A stretch of DNA of 64,000 nucleotides from Saprospiraceae bacterium (lineage in GTDB: Bacteria; Bacteroidota; Bacteroidia; Chitinophagales; Saprospiraceae). Below, piece after piece: positions 9,037 to 17,408 of this stretch. The notes below the pieces were generated by a model. The model did not search any database. It saw nothing but the letters and a program-made list of their open reading frames with translations, and had not been told where the DNA came from. Position 1 is the stretch's first letter. The number at the start of each line of letters is the position of its first letter. The DNA lies in NCBI GenBank assembly GCA_022842725.1, contig JALHOZ010000012.1, positions 1 to 64,000 of the forward strand, given 5' to 3'. Position numbers and translations under genes: made by a program.

Positions 9037-9675
9037 ATGAAATATCCTTTGGTTTCAAACTCACATAAAATGGCCTTCCGTTTTTCGTTAATATTTTCTT
9101 TAGTATTATTTATGCTGTCTTGTGGTGAAAAACCGCTCCCTTATCTGGGAAATACAGTTGTTGAAAACGGAAAACAAAAGTACCACAAAGTCAGAGATTT
9201 TTCGTATCTCAATCAGGATAGTGTCGTGGTAACTAATAAAGATTTGGCTAAACATATCTATATCACCGATTTCTTTTTTACTTCCTGTCCGTCCATTTGT
9301 CCACGCGTTATGAAGGAGATGCTGGCAATACATGAGGCTTTCAAAGGAGATGATCGGGTAAAACTTGTATCCTTTACTATTGACCCCAAAAGGGACAATG
9401 TTTCAAAACTTAAATTGTATGCCCAAAATATCGGTGCAGATACAAAATACTGGCACTTTTTAACAGGAGATAAAGACGAAACATTGGATCTTGCAGCAGA
9501 TTTTTTTGTCGCAGCATTGGAAGATCCCACAGCACCCGGAGGATTTGACCACAGTGGAAAAATTGTTTTAGTAGACAAAAATGGTCATGTCCGTTCATTT
9601 ACGGAAGGGACAGAACCCGGAGACACCCCTACTTTTATTGAAAACGTAAAAAAATTGCTCAAAGAATATGAATAA
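9037..9675 (+). CDS. SCO1/SenC/PrrC family copper chaperone
   Basis: 212 residues with a thioredoxin fold. Hydrophobic leader ending in lipobox FMLSC (Cys29) implies a membrane-anchored periplasmic protein. The copper-binding motif TSCPSICP gives Cys84 and Cys88, and the distal ligand His lies in GFDHSGK near residue 170. SCO proteins deliver copper to the CuA centre of oxidase subunit II or keep its cysteines reduced. Two in-frame Met residues (1 and 12) could start translation; both keep the leader. Its stop overlaps the next gene's start by 8 bases, indicating translational coupling to the cytochrome. It may serve either oxidase in this window. Confidence 0.92.
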   Translation: MKYPLVSNSHKMAFRFSLIFSLVLFMLSCGEKPLPYLGNTVVENGKQKYHKVRDFSYLNQDSVVVTNKDLAKHIYITDFFFTSCPSICPRVMKEMLAIHEAFKGDDRVKLVSFTIDPKRDNVSKLKLYAQNIGADTKYWHFLTGDKDETLDLAADFFVAALEDPTAPGGFDHSGKIVLVDKNGHVRSFTEGTEPGDTPTFIENVKKLLKEYE

Positions 9676-10063
9676 AATGATCTTATTGCCCTTACTGTTG
9701 TTGTTTTCATGTCAGGACACCCCTTATCAGCAGGGAAAAAGACTGTATTCTGCCTATTGTGCCAATTGTCACATGGATGATGGATCAGGATTGTCCATGA
9801 TGATACCCGCTATCTCAACTTCTACACTGACGTATTCCCCTGAATTTGTATGTCTATTATATAAAGGAAAAAATGATACAATTTTTGAAGGCAATAGCTT
9901 TCTCGTCAAAGAAATGCCTTCTTTTAAACATTTGAGTTCTACGGAAGTAACCAACATTATTAATTATGTCAATCATAGTTTTATAAAGGACTTTACAGAA
10001 AAAAACATTTTAGAAACAACCCGTGACCTGGAAAACTGTTCTAAACAAAATCATTTATATTAA
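9668..10063 (+). CDS. Lipid-anchored monoheme cytochrome c
   Basis: 131 residues. Lipobox LLFSC (Cys15) follows a short signal. The heme motif CANCH is at residues 31-35, and EMPSFKHL supplies a plausible axial Met. The fold size fits a class I cytochrome c that would shuttle electrons in the periplasm while bound to a membrane. Overlaps the SCO gene by 8 bases, so it is part of the same operon. Redox partner unknown; the ACIII-to-oxidase or cbb3 branch is plausible. Confidence 0.88.
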   Translation: MNKMILLPLLLLFSCQDTPYQQGKRLYSAYCANCHMDDGSGLSMMIPAISTSTLTYSPEFVCLLYKGKNDTIFEGNSFLVKEMPSFKHLSSTEVTNIINYVNHSFIKDFTEKNILETTRDLENCSKQNHLY

Positions 10064-10106
10064 ATTTTATATAAATATATTAAATCCTGATAAATAATAC
10101 ATTGTA

Positions 10107-10718
10107 CTACAAAATACGATTTTCTTTAAAATACTGGTAATCAGTAAACTCATCCAGATCTCTTTTTTCAGGCAATACACCCAAGGATAATCCCGATTGT
10201 TTGACCTTCTCTGCGGTCTCCTCAAAAACAGTAGTCGTACTCCATGAAATATCTTTAAAAAGCTCCGGGAAATATCCTTTACATGCAATCAGATAATAAC
10301 CACCGTCCACACTGGGTCCGATGACGACATCGTTTTTTTTCAACAGGTCAATACAGGTTTTAATATCTGCGGTATGGATTTCCGGACAATCGCTTCCAAT
10401 CAAAATGACAAAATCATATTGATTGTTTCCTGCTGACATGGCATTTTTCATCCTTTCTCCCAAATTTTCACCCTGCTGAATAATATATTCGACAGGATTA
10501 TTGCCCCATAAATCGTCTTCCTCCTTAAAGTCGCTGTAATATATATGCATGGGAAGCGGTTGATCTTTCAGATTATATTTGAGCACAGAAAGTAATTGTT
10601 CATATACTTTTAATGCTTCATCGTTCCCGATGACTGAAGCCAATCTTGTTTTTACTTTACCTTCCTGCCTGTTTTTTACAAAAATCTGAAGAACACCGGA
10701 AAAATGATCGTTAGTCAC
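10107..10718 (-). CDS. TIGR04282/DUF2064-type glycosyltransferase (GT-A fold)
   Basis: 203 residues. Starts at a GTG whose G is shared with the TAG stop of the upstream adaptor gene (TAGTG), a tight translational coupling. The sequence has the features of the DUF2064/TIGR04282 family: GKVKTRLA near residue 19, IGSDCPE as the metal-binding DxD-like region, and GPSVDGGYYLI. The family is annotated as nucleotide-sugar transferase, in some genomes linked to arsenosugar synthesis; no arsenic gene is near this one. The substrate is unknown. The coupling to an efflux adaptor is unusual. Confidence 0.78.
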   Translation of the reverse strand: MTNDHFSGVLQIFVKNRQEGKVKTRLASVIGNDEALKVYEQLLSVLKYNLKDQPLPMHIYYSDFKEEDDLWGNNPVEYIIQQGENLGERMKNAMSAGNNQYDFVILIGSDCPEIHTADIKTCIDLLKKNDVVIGPSVDGGYYLIACKGYFPELFKDISWSTTTVFEETAEKVKQSGLSLGVLPEKRDLDEFTDYQYFKENRIL

Positions 10719-12100
10719 TATTTTTTATCTTCTTTATTGGCATCTTCTTCCTTTTTCAAATGAATCTTATCGCCTCCTTTTAATCCTTTTGAAAGTTCGG
10801 CATAAGGACCTGTTACAATTTTTTCACCGGCTTTTAATCCTGAAATGATATGAATGTATTCATTATCCTGAATACCGGTTTCAACGATAACCATTTTTGC
10901 AGTGTCTGCATCAAAGACAAAAACAACCTGATCGTATTGATTAATCTGCGTGGATAAATCCTTACCTTCCTTTATTTTGGCATCTTTTTTTTCCCGTATG
11001 GCAACAGATTGAATAGGAACTGTCAACACATTTTTTTCTTCTTTTGTATAAATATCCACTGCAGCTGACATTCCGGGACGGAAAACATATTTATTTCCAT
11101 CAGATTTTAATTCTTTGTAAGATGATTCCAAAATCCGAATTTTAACCAAAAAGTTGGTCACCTGATCCGTTGAAAGGGAGGACGTCAAAGAGGCATTTTT
11201 TAGATTGGACGCCGAATTGGAAATATGGGTAACTTCCCCTTTAAACTTTTTTCCGGTATATGCATCAACTTCAATGTCAGCAAGGTCACCAACTTTAACT
11301 TTCAAAATATCATTTTCACTTACATCTACCTGAACTTCCATGGCGTTCAGATCAGATATCCGCATCATTTCCGTTCCTGTCATCTGAATGGTTCCGACTA
11401 CCCTTTCACCTTTTTCGACAGAAAGACTGGAGACAATTCCGCTTCTCGGTGCACGGATGATTGTCCTGTCAAGGTTTGTTTTTAACTCCTTAAGGCCTGC
11501 AGCTGATCCTTTTTCTGTAAAACCGGCTGCTTCCATACTTTTTTCGGCAGACCGAATGTTGGCTTCGGCACTCTTCAGATTGGCTTCCAATCCTTTGAGT
11601 GTTGCCAGTGACTGATCAAATTCCGCTTGTGAAATGACGCCTTCGGATTTCAGCTGGGTATTTCTTTGATGGGATATTTTAGCATTTTCAAGTTGAGCCA
11701 AAATTTGTTCTCTTTGGTTTTTACTGCTCTCCCACTGCGCTTTGCTGGTAAAATATTGAGATTTGGTAGCATTTAAACCTGCCTGTCCTCTTTCGACTGC
11801 AGAAACATAGACATCAGGATTGATTTTGGCAAGCAACTGTCCTGCCACCACACTATCGCCTTCCTGCACATAAAGTTCGACGATCTCACCGGACACATCT
11901 GAGCTGATTTTTACCTGTGCTATAGGATACACCTTACCACTGGCTGTTACGGTCTCTCTGATGGTTCTGAGAGCCGACTCTTCCATGGTTACTGCTTTAC
12001 CTTTAGGTTTGGATTTTGCTCTGTAGATGGCTGCAATACTCAAAACAATAATAGCGGACACCAATCCGATCAACCACCAATTCGTTTTTCTTTTTGACAT
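10718..12100 (-). CDS. HlyD/MacA-family periplasmic adaptor of a tripartite efflux system
   Basis: 460 residues. One N-terminal membrane helix (about 8-26), then a biotinyl-lipoyl-like half domain (VSGEIVELYVQEGDSVVAGQ), a long alpha-helical hairpin (about 100-205, Gln/Ala/Glu-rich coiled coil), the second lipoyl half (RSGIVSSLSVEKGERV) and beta-barrel and membrane-proximal domains. This is the membrane-fusion-protein layout that joins an inner-membrane pump to TolC. It follows the TolC gene by 19 bases. No ABC (MacB) or RND pump gene follows; the next gene is a glycosyltransferase. Confidence 0.9.
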   Translation of the reverse strand: MSKRKTNWWLIGLVSAIIVLSIAAIYRAKSKPKGKAVTMEESALRTIRETVTASGKVYPIAQVKISSDVSGEIVELYVQEGDSVVAGQLLAKINPDVYVSAVERGQAGLNATKSQYFTSKAQWESSKNQREQILAQLENAKISHQRNTQLKSEGVISQAEFDQSLATLKGLEANLKSAEANIRSAEKSMEAAGFTEKGSAAGLKELKTNLDRTIIRAPRSGIVSSLSVEKGERVVGTIQMTGTEMMRISDLNAMEVQVDVSENDILKVKVGDLADIEVDAYTGKKFKGEVTHISNSASNLKNASLTSSLSTDQVTNFLVKIRILESSYKELKSDGNKYVFRPGMSAAVDIYTKEEKNVLTVPIQSVAIREKKDAKIKEGKDLSTQINQYDQVVFVFDADTAKMVIVETGIQDNEYIHIISGLKAGEKIVTGPYAELSKGLKGGDKIHLKKEEDANKEDKK

Positions 12101-12119
12101 GATACTTTTACTTTATTAA

Positions 12120-13571
12120 TTATTCGATAATAATAGGTTTTCCCAAATAAAAATCCAACACTTTTAACCTGAAAAACAAGTCATATTTTGCAATCAGCAG
12201 ATTGTTTTGTGCAGCTTCCTGAAGTGCTTTTACCCTGACCAATTCAAATGAATTGATGCTACCTGCCTCAAATCTTTTTTTAGCATTTTCCAAAACGTTG
12301 GATTGAGCTAAAAAAGATTTTTCGGATGCGGCGTATCTTGCTTTGGCGGCTTTTGCTTCGGTATAACTTTGCATGACGGTAACTCTAAGGTTATCCTTTT
12401 GAATTTCAAGATTATTTTTGGCACTTTCCGTAGCTACAACTGCCCTGTTTTTGGCTGCTCTGACATTATAATTAGAATAAATCGGAACAGACAAGTTTAA
12501 TCCAACACCATAAGAAAGGTTATTGTTTAATTGATCAAAATAGGGAATACCTTCAAAAACAGGAGTTTGATTGGGAAATCCTACGGTAACGGTCTGACCA
12601 TTTATGAGAACATCAAGATTACTGACACTGTTTTCAAAGCCTGCAAGTTGTTGAAACCTGTTCGAAAAATTGGTAATGAGGTTAAAACCTGCTGTCAGAG
12701 AAGGATAAAATCCTGCTGAAGCAATTTTTTCTCCTTTTTCTGCCATATTTACCCTTAATCTGGCGGCTTCAATGCCGACCTGATTTTGAAAAGCACTTTC
12801 CATCAATTCTTCTATGGTCAAAAACTCCAAAAATCCGACATCCGGTGTAACCGTTGGTGTTGTGATATCTAATGGAATGGTTGGGTCGAGTCGAATAAGC
12901 TGGCGTAATGTGAGCAATGCCATATCTTTACTGTTTCTGGCAGTCACTATGGTTTGTTCGTTTTGCGCGATTTGGGCATCCAGGTCGAATATAGCGTTTT
13001 CCGGCGAATTTCCGACTCTGATCATTCTGGACATAACATCTCTTTGTGCCATTGTCTGTTCCAATTGATTTTCAGCGATGGCAATATTTTCATTGGCAAA
13101 CAATATATTGAGATAAGCAGAAGCCACATTCAGGCTGATATCCCGTCTGAGTTGTTCAATATCTTTTGAAGCCGCAATGGTACCCAGTTTGTTTTGTTCA
13201 ATGGTATTTTGTACCCTAAAACCATTAAACAATAAAACACCGGTATTTACCGAAAGTCCGTTGCTCAAAATGGATTGAGAAATAAAAGAGTTACTGGTAG
13301 GGTCTACTGTTCTACCGAAACTATTGCCAAAATTAGCACTAAAACCAAGATTGGGCAACTGAGCATGCCTGCTTTGGGTAAGACTGATTTCTGCATTTTG
13401 TTTGTTAAATTCAATTCCCCTCAGTTGGAGGTTGTTTTCCAATGCCATTTCCACACATTCCATCAAAGTAAATTGTTTTTGTGAAAAACCATTGGCCTGA
13501 TCCAATAAAATCAGACAAAACAGAAATACTGTTTTGAAAAACCATTGTTTGCGGATAGGTTGTATTGACAT
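12120..13571 (-). CDS. TolC-family outer-membrane efflux protein
   Basis: 483 residues, normal for the family. Signal peptide (about 1-31, ending FSQ). Two homologous repeats of long helices with OEP character (FTLMECVEMALENNLQLRG at the start, and a second MAEKGEKIASAGFYPSLTAG region) would form the periplasmic tunnel and beta barrel after trimerisation. First gene of a minus-strand operon with the HlyD-type adaptor and glycosyltransferase. Function: exit duct for drugs, lipids or proteins; cargo not determined. Confidence 0.92.
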   Translation of the reverse strand: MSIQPIRKQWFFKTVFLFCLILLDQANGFSQKQFTLMECVEMALENNLQLRGIEFNKQNAEISLTQSRHAQLPNLGFSANFGNSFGRTVDPTSNSFISQSILSNGLSVNTGVLLFNGFRVQNTIEQNKLGTIAASKDIEQLRRDISLNVASAYLNILFANENIAIAENQLEQTMAQRDVMSRMIRVGNSPENAIFDLDAQIAQNEQTIVTARNSKDMALLTLRQLIRLDPTIPLDITTPTVTPDVGFLEFLTIEELMESAFQNQVGIEAARLRVNMAEKGEKIASAGFYPSLTAGFNLITNFSNRFQQLAGFENSVSNLDVLINGQTVTVGFPNQTPVFEGIPYFDQLNNNLSYGVGLNLSVPIYSNYNVRAAKNRAVVATESAKNNLEIQKDNLRVTVMQSYTEAKAAKARYAASEKSFLAQSNVLENAKKRFEAGSINSFELVRVKALQEAAQNNLLIAKYDLFFRLKVLDFYLGKPIIIE

Positions 13572-13684
13572 CTTCTGCTTAAATTTGCTACAATATTAAA
13601 AAAATCATTTCACATATATAAAAATACTTATACCAATAATCATAAAACATAGATAAAGTGTCAAAAGATTAAGATAGGTTTTGA

Positions 13685-15043
13685 TTAACCCAAACTTAAA
13701 TCCTTTTTCCAATTTCCTTTCCAGAGGTAAAAAAAGCTGAGTAAAAACATAACGGACCAGTATAACCACTCACTGCCCCAGGCAACAATGTGAGGATACT
13801 TGTATACTTCAATAACAAAATAAACATAAGAAAGGTAAGAAAGAATGCCAATAAATTCGATACCAAAAACAACAATTGTTTTTCCGGTAGCGATCACAGC
13901 ATTGAGCATGATGACCCCCAAACCAAGAATTAACATTGCAATCGTGACAACCCTCAATGGTCCGATGGCCTGATCGACAAATTCATTGCCTAACCCATAA
14001 AAGCTTAAAAATGCCGAAGGGAAAAGATTCATGGCTAAAATAAACAATAAGATGCCGCCACCACTGATAACGCTGATTTTCAACAAGGTTTGTTTTATTT
14101 CTGCTATTTTCCCCTGACCTATGAGATTGCTGATGATGGTGTTTGTCGCTGAACCAAAAGCCCAGGTAAACACACCACTCAAACCAAATAAATTTCGCAT
14201 TACCTGAGAAACTCCTTGTTCTGTTTCTGTATAATTCCTGTTGACCAAAATAAAAAACACCCACCATGCCCAGGTACTGATGGCATATTGCCCCATTAAT
14301 GGCCAGGCTTGTTTAAGGACTAACATAATTGTTTTTCTGTAGATTTTCCAATGGTATACAATTTGATATTTTTTTGAAATCCCGGAAACATAAATGACAA
14401 ACATAACCGTGATCATTCCCAGAAATTCAGAAATTACGGATGCATATGCAGCACCATTAAACCCCAATTCAGGAAAACCGTATTTTCCAAATATCAGGGT
14501 ATAATCCAAAAAAACGTTTGAAAAAGCAGCAACCAATGCACCAACCATCAGGTATTTACTATTTTGCAGGCTAACCAAATAAGCATTTTGCATTTGAAAA
14601 GAAAAAAGAAATAATAATCCCCACATCCTGATTTTCAAAAAATCTGCTGCCATCCGGGCATTTTCATGACTGACTCCTGTAGATATCAGAATATCTTCAA
14701 TAAAAAAATGGGTTGCAGCTATGGTGATGACGGCAAGTACCGTTCCTACAAAAAGGCCATGCCACAAAGTCGAAAAAATGGCACCCCGATTGTCCTCTCC
14801 TGCCCTTCTGCTCATGATAGAAAGTAAAGCATTATTCAATCCGTAACCCATTGCAGAAAAAATCAGATAATAGACTCCCACCAGGCCAACCAATCCCAAC
14901 TCTTTGACTCCGAGCCTGCTTAAAAATACAGCATTAAACAAATAATTCAGTTCCGGTACCAGTTTCGAAAGGGATATCGGAATCGTAAGCCACAAAATAC
15001 CTTTTATAGTAGTATCAACTTTTAAAGATTGTTGGTTGCCCAT
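13685..15043 (-). CDS. MATE-family multidrug/polyspecific exporter
   Basis: 452 residues with about twelve hydrophobic helices in two six-helix halves, typical for MATE transporters of the DinF/NorM superfamily (IPISLSKLVPELNYLFN near the start, NAYLVSLQNSKYLM in helix 4). Uses Na+ or H+ gradients to expel cationic compounds. The start lies 4 bases after the stop of the M15 peptidase gene, so the two are probably co-transcribed. The lipoprotein peptidase and exporter pairing has no clear functional link. Confidence 0.88.
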   Translation of the reverse strand: MGNQQSLKVDTTIKGILWLTIPISLSKLVPELNYLFNAVFLSRLGVKELGLVGLVGVYYLIFSAMGYGLNNALLSIMSRRAGEDNRGAIFSTLWHGLFVGTVLAVITIAATHFFIEDILISTGVSHENARMAADFLKIRMWGLLFLFSFQMQNAYLVSLQNSKYLMVGALVAAFSNVFLDYTLIFGKYGFPELGFNGAAYASVISEFLGMITVMFVIYVSGISKKYQIVYHWKIYRKTIMLVLKQAWPLMGQYAISTWAWWVFFILVNRNYTETEQGVSQVMRNLFGLSGVFTWAFGSATNTIISNLIGQGKIAEIKQTLLKISVISGGGILLFILAMNLFPSAFLSFYGLGNEFVDQAIGPLRVVTIAMLILGLGVIMLNAVIATGKTIVVFGIEFIGILSYLSYVYFVIEVYKYPHIVAWGSEWLYWSVMFLLSFFYLWKGNWKKDLSLG

Positions 15044-15047
15044 TATA

Positions 15048-15836
15048 TTATTTGTTTAGCAAACATTGCTGATTTATTCCCAAAACATATTTTTCGACAA
15101 CTTTTAAGGAGGTCGCCGTTTGGCTTCCGGCAAAACCCGATATCATACCATCTTTAAAATGTTTTTCAGCCCATTCAGTTAGCGGACGTGAAACCGGAGT
15201 GAAAGACCAATGCCACTTCTCTTCCTGATAGCCTGAAGACCTGCCCTTTCCAAATGAAGTGTAGGTTTGACAAAAACCAAAATCAGCGGCATGTTTATCA
15301 AGCCATTGGTATATTTTTTTTCCCTCGCCTTTCGCAAAATATTGGTTTTGTAAAGCGTTAAGATCTATATCCGTTCCCCAATGGTGTCGGGATGTGCCGG
15401 GCATGGAACTGTATTCCAGAATCATTAATGATCTTAATGAATCATTGGAAATATCCGTCCATGCATTAATACCGCCCTCCAACAATCGTTTTCCAAACCA
15501 CTTGTCTTCCCATATTTTTTTTTGTGCATCAAAATTCCGGGTAGCCGAAATGATGACGAGTTGAATACCTTCTTTTTTGGCAGCAGCATACATTTTTTTA
15601 TACGCTTCAAACACGTCTTTTCGGATATAACGACCTTTCTGATCTGCATATTCTTCAGGAATCAACATAAATTCAGGATGTGTGGCCGGATCGAATTTTC
15701 CCATGATATAAGATGCCTCAATGTCTTTCATGGTATCCTTAGCCAAAACCCTAACAGGTATGTCAGACGTTTTCGGACCTGACACCGAACCACAGGACAA
15801 AACAAAAATTAAAAAAGGTAGTATAAAATAAATCAT
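15048..15836 (-). CDS. M15-family D-Ala-D-Ala carboxypeptidase lipoprotein (VanY-like)
   Basis: 262 residues. Lipobox FVLSC puts the lipid-anchored Cys at 15. The zinc peptidase signature is intact: Ser149-x-His151-x-x-Gly154-x-x-x-Asp158 (SRHHWGTDID) and the EKWHW motif (Glu206, His209). The family trims the terminal D-Ala from peptidoglycan pentapeptides. Its -7 promoter element ends only 4 bases before the ATG, so the mRNA may be leaderless. Likely operon with the MATE gene. Confidence 0.88.
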   Translation of the reverse strand: MIYFILPFLIFVLSCGSVSGPKTSDIPVRVLAKDTMKDIEASYIMGKFDPATHPEFMLIPEEYADQKGRYIRKDVFEAYKKMYAAAKKEGIQLVIISATRNFDAQKKIWEDKWFGKRLLEGGINAWTDISNDSLRSLMILEYSSMPGTSRHHWGTDIDLNALQNQYFAKGEGKKIYQWLDKHAADFGFCQTYTSFGKGRSSGYQEEKWHWSFTPVSRPLTEWAEKHFKDGMISGFAGSQTATSLKVVEKYVLGINQQCLLNK

Positions 15837-15840
15837 ATGG

Positions 15841-15848
15841 CAAAGATA
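15841..15848 (-). promoter_or_regulatory. -7 promoter element of the M15/MATE operon, near-leaderless
   Basis: On the minus strand TATCTTTG (perfect TAnnTTTG) ends at 15841; transcription would start at about 15837, one base before the ATG at 15836. No TTG at -33. A hexamer repeat array begins about 50 bases upstream. Confidence 0.45.
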
Positions 15849-15885
15849 TTAAAAAAAAAGATAATAAATGAAAGCCCGGGAAGAG

Positions 15886-15969
15886 AATAAGGATGAGGTT
15901 AAGATTGAGGTTAAGGATAAGGATAAGGTTGAGGTTGAGACTAAGGTTGAGGTTAAGATTGAGAAAAAG
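15886..15969. repeat. Degenerate hexanucleotide tandem repeat, 14 units
   Basis: Fourteen consecutive hexamers fit a [G/A]NTNAG pattern, for example GTTAAG, ATTGAG, GATAAG, GTTGAG, with AAAAAG as the last. The period of six is strict over 84 bases while the composition is restricted to a few units, which suggests replication slippage. The array lies in a 309-base gap between two minus-strand genes (15837-16145). Read on the plus strand it opens a frame (15868-16086) of alternating acidic, hydrophobic and Lys residues, which I regard as a by-product. The rest of the gap shows nothing recognisable. Confidence 0.85.
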
Positions 15970-16145
15970 CTTATTGATTCCGTCCTAATCAGCTATCAGG
16001 TTCATAAAATTATGGGATCGTTGCTAAGCATAACATTGTTCCTTAGGGTAAACCAACCGTTTTGGCGGCCTTGTTTACCTATTTGAAAAAAATAAATCTT
16101 GTAACTGTGTTATGTGCGGAAATCTTGCCAAAAAAAGGATAAAAC

Positions 16146-17126
16146 TTAGGATTCGCGGTAAAGCAAATCATTTACAAACCGAATTAATATATCTTTTTTG
16201 TCCTGAGAAATATTACAGGAATAAACATGAGAAATGGCAAGATCACGATACGCTTCCATTACCTGTGAAGCATATTCTTTGACTCCTGTGCGCAAAAAGA
16301 TATCAGTAACTGCTTCTATTTTATTTTCTTCTGACAAGGTGTTGGAAGAATCATACATCTGAAGAAGGTTATTTTTTTGTTTTTCGTCAGCTAATTCAAG
16401 CGCCTTCAGATACAAGTATGTTTTTTTATTTTGAATAATATCTCCTCCTATTCGTTTCCCTACATTTGATTTTGTTCCAAAAGTATCCAAGACATCATCC
16501 TGAAGTTGGAAGGCGATACCAAAGTTGAGCGCAAACAAATAAAGGTGTGCTGCATCCTCTTCTCCTGCCCCACCGATCAGTGCACCCATTTGTAATGAAG
16601 CACCCAATAGTACTGCTGTTTTAAGCTCAATCATTTTGATATAATCCCCAATAGAAACATTATCTGATTTTTCAAAATCCATATCCATTTGTTGGCCCAT
16701 ACACAATTCAACAGACATTTTATTGAAAATACTAAGCAATCTATGGCTTAATGAAATGGGGCTATAGGACAATAACATCTCATAGGCATGGATAAGCATG
16801 ACATCTCCGGTCAGAATGGCCTGGCTGGCCCCAAACTTTTCATGTACCGTTGGCTGACCTCTTCTTATGGAGGCATTATCCATGATATCATCATGAACTA
16901 AGGTAAAATTGTGAAAAACTTCAACACTCATGGCAGCTTTCATGGCTTTGGTAAAATCATCTGTATAAAGATGACAACCCAATAAAGCAAATATAGGCCT
17001 GATTCTTTTCCCGCCTAGGGCAAGTATATAATTTGCCGGCTCGTATAAACCGGCAGGTTCCTGTCTTAAAACATGACTTTCGACATGTTTATAAAATGAA
17101 GTGGTGTAGACTGATAAATAATCCAT
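16146..17126 (-). CDS. Polyprenyl (isoprenyl) diphosphate synthase
   Basis: 326 residues. Both Asp-rich motifs of trans-prenyltransferases are present: DDIMD (79-83), followed by RRGQPT, and DDVLD (210-214) in FQLQDDVLD; GGKRIRP at 38-44 binds the IPP phosphate. Catalyses chain elongation with IPP to make an all-trans polyprenyl diphosphate for menaquinone side chains or related lipids. Phe at 74, five residues before the first motif, is the kind of bulky residue that limits chain length in short-chain members, so product length is uncertain. The start is 5 bases after the small CPMCKM gene's stop; likely co-transcribed with the oxidase assembly genes. Confidence 0.92.
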   Translation of the reverse strand: MDYLSVYTTSFYKHVESHVLRQEPAGLYEPANYILALGGKRIRPIFALLGCHLYTDDFTKAMKAAMSVEVFHNFTLVHDDIMDNASIRRGQPTVHEKFGASQAILTGDVMLIHAYEMLLSYSPISLSHRLLSIFNKMSVELCMGQQMDMDFEKSDNVSIGDYIKMIELKTAVLLGASLQMGALIGGAGEEDAAHLYLFALNFGIAFQLQDDVLDTFGTKSNVGKRIGGDIIQNKKTYLYLKALELADEKQKNNLLQMYDSSNTLSEENKIEAVTDIFLRTGVKEYASQVMEAYRDLAISHVYSCNISQDKKDILIRFVNDLLYRES

Positions 17127-17131
17127 AAATG

Positions 17132-17392
17132 TCAGGGTTTTTCCCTGATTTCGTCATAACTTTTGCGGTTTTTATACCAGATAAATCCCAAGGTTCCGAC
17201 CATGAGGTAAGGCAATGAAAGTAAAAATAAAATACCTGCATTTAAACCTTTGCCCGCTGTTCCTCCTTCCTTTAGATTTGATTCAGCTGACATTTTACAC
17301 ATGGGACATTGTGCGGACATTTCCTCCGGCAAAAAAAACAAAATGATTACGAACAAAAATATCAGGCTGATATATAAAAATTTATTTTTCAT
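17132..17392 (-). CDS. Small CPMCKM-motif membrane protein of an oxidase assembly cluster
   Basis: 86 residues. Signal-like N-terminal helix (about 4-21), then a periplasmic stretch with Cys29-Pro-Met-Cys32-Lys-Met34, then a second helix (about 51-73) and a charged tail. The Cys/Met cluster has the chemistry of a copper(I) site or a thiol redox pair. I recognise homologs beside oxidase assembly genes in other Bacteroidota but know no assigned function. Sixteen bases separate it from the DUF420 gene upstream. Copper handling is inference from motif and context. Confidence 0.7.
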   Translation of the reverse strand: MKNKFLYISLIFLFVIILFFLPEEMSAQCPMCKMSAESNLKEGGTAGKGLNAGILFLLSLPYLMVGTLGFIWYKNRKSYDEIREKP

Positions 17393-17408
17393 GATTTTTT
17401 CATTTATT

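Noticed and set aside
15886-15969. CRISPR-like or telomere-like array
   Set aside because: Period is 6 bases without spacers; no cas gene nearby; it is a simple slippage repeat.
15868-16086. 72-codon plus-strand frame with alternating Lys/Glu/Val
   Set aside because: It is produced by the hexamer repeat; no ribosome binding site or -7 element, and no protein-like composition downstream of the repeat.
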